Shown: positions 5,034-6,746 of the stretch, in pieces
How the letters are laid out: each line of letters starts with the position of its first letter
Numbering within the stretch: position 1 is the stretch's first letter
From: Asaia bogorensis
GTDB lineage: Bacteria > Pseudomonadota > Alphaproteobacteria > Acetobacterales > Acetobacteraceae
Reading direction: 5' to 3'
Assembly: GCA_945886995.1 (NCBI GenBank)
Contig: CAMCZJ010000162.1
Coordinates: 1-6,746 of the forward strand
DNA length: 6,746 nucleotides
The notes under the pieces: generated by a model
The model's database searches: none
What the model was told of the DNA's origin: nothing
Seen by the model: only the letters and a program-made list of their open reading frames with translations
Translations under genes and position numbers: made by a program

Positions 5034-6269
5034 ATGAAATCTTCCCATGATGTTGATGTTTGTGTGATCGGGGCCGGCCCCGTCGGCGCGACCTTGGCCG
5101 CGCGGCTGGCCAGTGCCGGTATCGAAACTGCCGTGATTGACACGGCACCCCTGCCGCCCATGGAAATGCCCGCCTTTGATGGCCGCGCTTACGCCATTGC
5201 GCTGACCTCCAAGCGGCTATTGGAAGCCGCCGGCGTTTGGAAAAGGCTCCCGGTGGAACCTTGCCCCATCCTGGGAATCCGCGTGGCCGATGGCAGGCCT
5301 GGTGAAGCAGCCTCCCCGCTTTCGCTCCATTTTGATCATGCGGCGCTGGGCGATGAGCCTTTCGGCTGGATGGTGGAAGCGCGGTCCCTTCGCATCGCGC
5401 TGAACGCGCATTTGCCGAAATTAGCGAATCTTGCCGTGCATGCGCCCGCCAAGGCCGAGGTCACGCGGGATGCGGATGGTGCGACCATTACGCTTTCAAG
5501 CGGCGCGCAGTTCCGTGCCCGGCTGGTGGTGGGGGCTGAAGGGCGCAACAGCCCGCTGCGCGCTTCGGCCGGTATTCGTGTTTCTCGGCTAGATTATCAT
5601 TGCATGGGCATTGTCGGTTCCATTGCGCATGAAAAGCCGCATCGGCACATGGCTTTGGAACAATTCCTGCCCCCTGGCCCCTTCGCGCAATTGCCCATGC
5701 CGCCCCTGCCTGATTACCCGCATGTCAGCGCCATTGTCTGGACCGACAAAACCGCGATTGCGGAGCGTTGCCTTGCCATGGATGATGCCGCTTACGGGCG
5801 GGAAATCGCGCGGCGCCTGGGTGGCCATTTGGGCTGGGTGAAGCCGATTGGCCGGCGCTGGTCCTATCCGCTTTCGGCCATGCATGCCGCACGCTACGTG
5901 GATACCAGGCTGGCGCTGGTGGGCGATGCGGCGCATGGCATTCACCCCATTGCCGGCCAGGGGCTCAATCTGGGCTTTCGCGATGTTGATGCGCTGGCTG
6001 AGATGGTGATCGAAGCTATGGCGCGCGGTGATGACCCGGGTAGCGCCGCGCTGCTGGCGCGCTATCAGGCGAAGCGCCGGCCCGATAGCCTGCTGATGCT
6101 GGGTGCCACGCATGTGTTGGAACGGCTTTTCGCCAATGACATCACGCCCATCCGCATCGCGCGCCGGCTTGGCATTGCCGCGGTGGATAGGATGCCGCGG
6201 CTCAAGAATTTCTTCGCGCGGCAGGCGATGGGGATGAATTCTGCTGCGGGCGCCTTGATCGGGAGGTAA
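5034..6269 (+). CDS. UbiH/UbiF/COQ6-family FAD-dependent hydroxylase, probably of ubiquinone biosynthesis
   Basis: This 411-residue class A flavoprotein monooxygenase likely hydroxylates the aromatic ring of a ubiquinone precursor, using NAD(P)H and O2, close to the inner membrane. The N-terminal Rossmann fold has VIGAGPVGATLAARLASAG (residues 11-29) ending at Asp36. DGRAYAIALTS (49-59) is the family's substrate/FAD region. VGAEGRNSPLR near 167-177 is the second nucleotide motif, with Glu169 where Asp is commoner. GDAAHGIHPIAGQGLN (297-312) is the FAD ribityl/diphosphate-binding GD motif and UbiH/COQ6 signature. RLKNFFARQAMG near the end is also typical. Length is normal. ATG 5034 puts the GxGxxG motif at the right distance from the N-terminus, although no strong ribosome binding site precedes it. 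Sequence alone does not tell me which ring position it modifies (UbiH-, UbiF-, UbiI- or UbiL-like), so I give no symbol. It is divergent from glnK. Confidence 0.88.
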   Translation: MKSSHDVDVCVIGAGPVGATLAARLASAGIETAVIDTAPLPPMEMPAFDGRAYAIALTSKRLLEAAGVWKRLPVEPCPILGIRVADGRPGEAASPLSLHFDHAALGDEPFGWMVEARSLRIALNAHLPKLANLAVHAPAKAEVTRDADGATITLSSGAQFRARLVVGAEGRNSPLRASAGIRVSRLDYHCMGIVGSIAHEKPHRHMALEQFLPPGPFAQLPMPPLPDYPHVSAIVWTDKTAIAERCLAMDDAAYGREIARRLGGHLGWVKPIGRRWSYPLSAMHAARYVDTRLALVGDAAHGIHPIAGQGLNLGFRDVDALAEMVIEAMARGDDPGSAALLARYQAKRRPDSLLMLGATHVLERLFANDITPIRIARRLGIAAVDRMPRLKNFFARQAMGMNSAAGALIGR

Positions 6270-6354
6270 AAACTGCGCTGATCCTCCAGCGATTGACGCG
6301 CCCGCCCGCAAACCGCAATTCTGCTTCTGAACAATGGAAGAAAGGGTGACTTCG

Positions 6355-6746
6355 ATGGAAATGAACCGCCGCGCCTTGCTGCTGACTTCCGCCGCTTTGG
6401 CCGCAAATGTCGCTGCACCGGAAGCCGCCTTCGCGCAGGAACAACCGCGCCGGGGGGGCATCATGACGGTGCATTTCCCGACCGAACAACGCATCCTGAA
6501 CCCAAGCCTGCAGGCTTCCACCGGCGTTTACATCGTGGGCGGCAAAATACAGGAACCGCTGGTGGATCTGGATGCCGCCGGCAATCCTGCGCCTTGCCTG
6601 GCCGAATCCTGGGAAGCGACGCCGGATGGCAAGACCATCACCTTCAAGCTGCGTCAGGGTGTCACCTGGCATGATGGGCGGCCCTTCACCTCGGCGGATG
6701 TGCAATTCACCGCCATGGAGATGTGGAAGAAGATCCTGAATTACGG
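6355..6746 (+). CDS. ABC transporter periplasmic substrate-binding protein, family 5 (Dpp/Opp type), 5' part
   Basis: The first 130 codons of an open frame run off the window; such proteins are usually about 500-550 residues. Residues 1-27 form an export signal with twin arginines (MNRRALLLTS), a hydrophobic stretch and AFA before Gln28. This suggests Tat or Sec export to the periplasm. The mature part shows the family-5 signature: EPLVDLDAAGNPAPCLAESW (67-86), TPDGKTITFKLRQGVTWHDG (89-108) and RPFTSADVQFT (109-119). Relatives bind peptides, nickel, sugars or other solutes for an ABC importer, and the ligand cannot be read from this fragment. ATG 6355 is preceded by AAAGGG eight bases upstream. 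In-frame ATG 6334, GTG 6346 and ATG 6361 are less likely. It lies 85 bases after the hydroxylase gene, and permease and ATPase genes may follow outside the window. Confidence 0.9.
   Translation, partial: MEMNRRALLLTSAALAANVAAPEAAFAQEQPRRGGIMTVHFPTEQRILNPSLQASTGVYIVGGKIQEPLVDLDAAGNPAPCLAESWEATPDGKTITFKLRQGVTWHDGRPFTSADVQFTAMEMWKKILNY

Noticed and set aside
4949..5161. 70-codon - strand frame overlapping the start of the hydroxylase gene
   Set aside because: It runs mostly antisense to the conserved FAD-binding N-terminus and then into the A+T-rich control region, with no conserved features.
6276..6291. Hairpin CGCTG/CAGCG after the hydroxylase gene
   Set aside because: The stem is only five base pairs and no U-tract follows, so it is not supported as a terminator.
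6293..6322. Possible sigma-70 promoter (TTGACG at 6293) before the solute-binding protein gene
   Set aside because: The -35 is good, but hexamers at 16-18 bp spacing (GCAATT, CAATTC, AATTCT) match TATAAT at no more than three positions.
1..6746. Defence systems, prophage, insertion sequences, CRISPR arrays, tRNAs
   Set aside because: All coding space is accounted for by housekeeping and transport genes, and no terminal inverted repeats, spaced direct repeats or cloverleaf sequences were seen.

Overview
The window looks like a piece of an alphaproteobacterial chromosome. The clues are a moderately high G+C content, a lipid A gene run lpxD-fabZ-lpxA-lpxI that uses LpxI rather than LpxH, a glnK-amtB pair, and a UbiH/COQ6-type quinone hydroxylase. 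An affiliation with Rhodospirillales/Acetobacteraceae is plausible from gene content and the dipeptide-type solute-binding protein, but this is inference. There are nine protein-coding genes and no RNA gene, mobile element, CRISPR array or origin that I can see.

Region 1 (1-3016, + strand) is a tightly packed operon: the 3' part of lpxD, then fabZ, lpxA, lpxI and gloA. LpxA adds the first 3-hydroxyacyl chain to UDP-GlcNAc, LpxD adds the N-linked chain, and LpxI cleaves UDP-2,3-diacylglucosamine to lipid X. FabZ serves fatty acid elongation, which draws on the same 3-hydroxyacyl-ACP pool. The lpxB gene that often follows lpxI in alphaproteobacteria is absent. Its place is taken by a glyoxalase I gene that overlaps lpxI by an ATGA junction. 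A perfect 13-bp hairpin at 3050-3079 closes the operon.

Region 2 (3105-4816, - strand) is glnK-amtB, an ammonium channel with its PII regulator, converging on gloA. A near-consensus sigma-54 promoter lies about 55-75 bp upstream of glnK, which fits nitrogen-limitation control.

Region 3 (4817-5033) is the 217-bp divergent control region. It contains an A+T-rich core (55 of 80 bases A/T in 4921-5000), a TATAAT box facing the hydroxylase gene, and three copies of the heptamer GCCTTAA (two direct, one inverted).

Region 4 (5034-6746, + strand) holds a complete UbiH/UbiF/COQ6-family FAD hydroxylase gene and the 5' part of a periplasmic family-5 solute-binding protein gene that runs off the window.

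Most of the window is conserved housekeeping sequence. I found no convincing new multi-gene system. The points most worth a second look are the lpxI-gloA coupling with missing lpxB, the repeated heptamer in the divergent promoter region, the two possible starts of AmtB, and the repeat-encoded acidic tail of LpxA.
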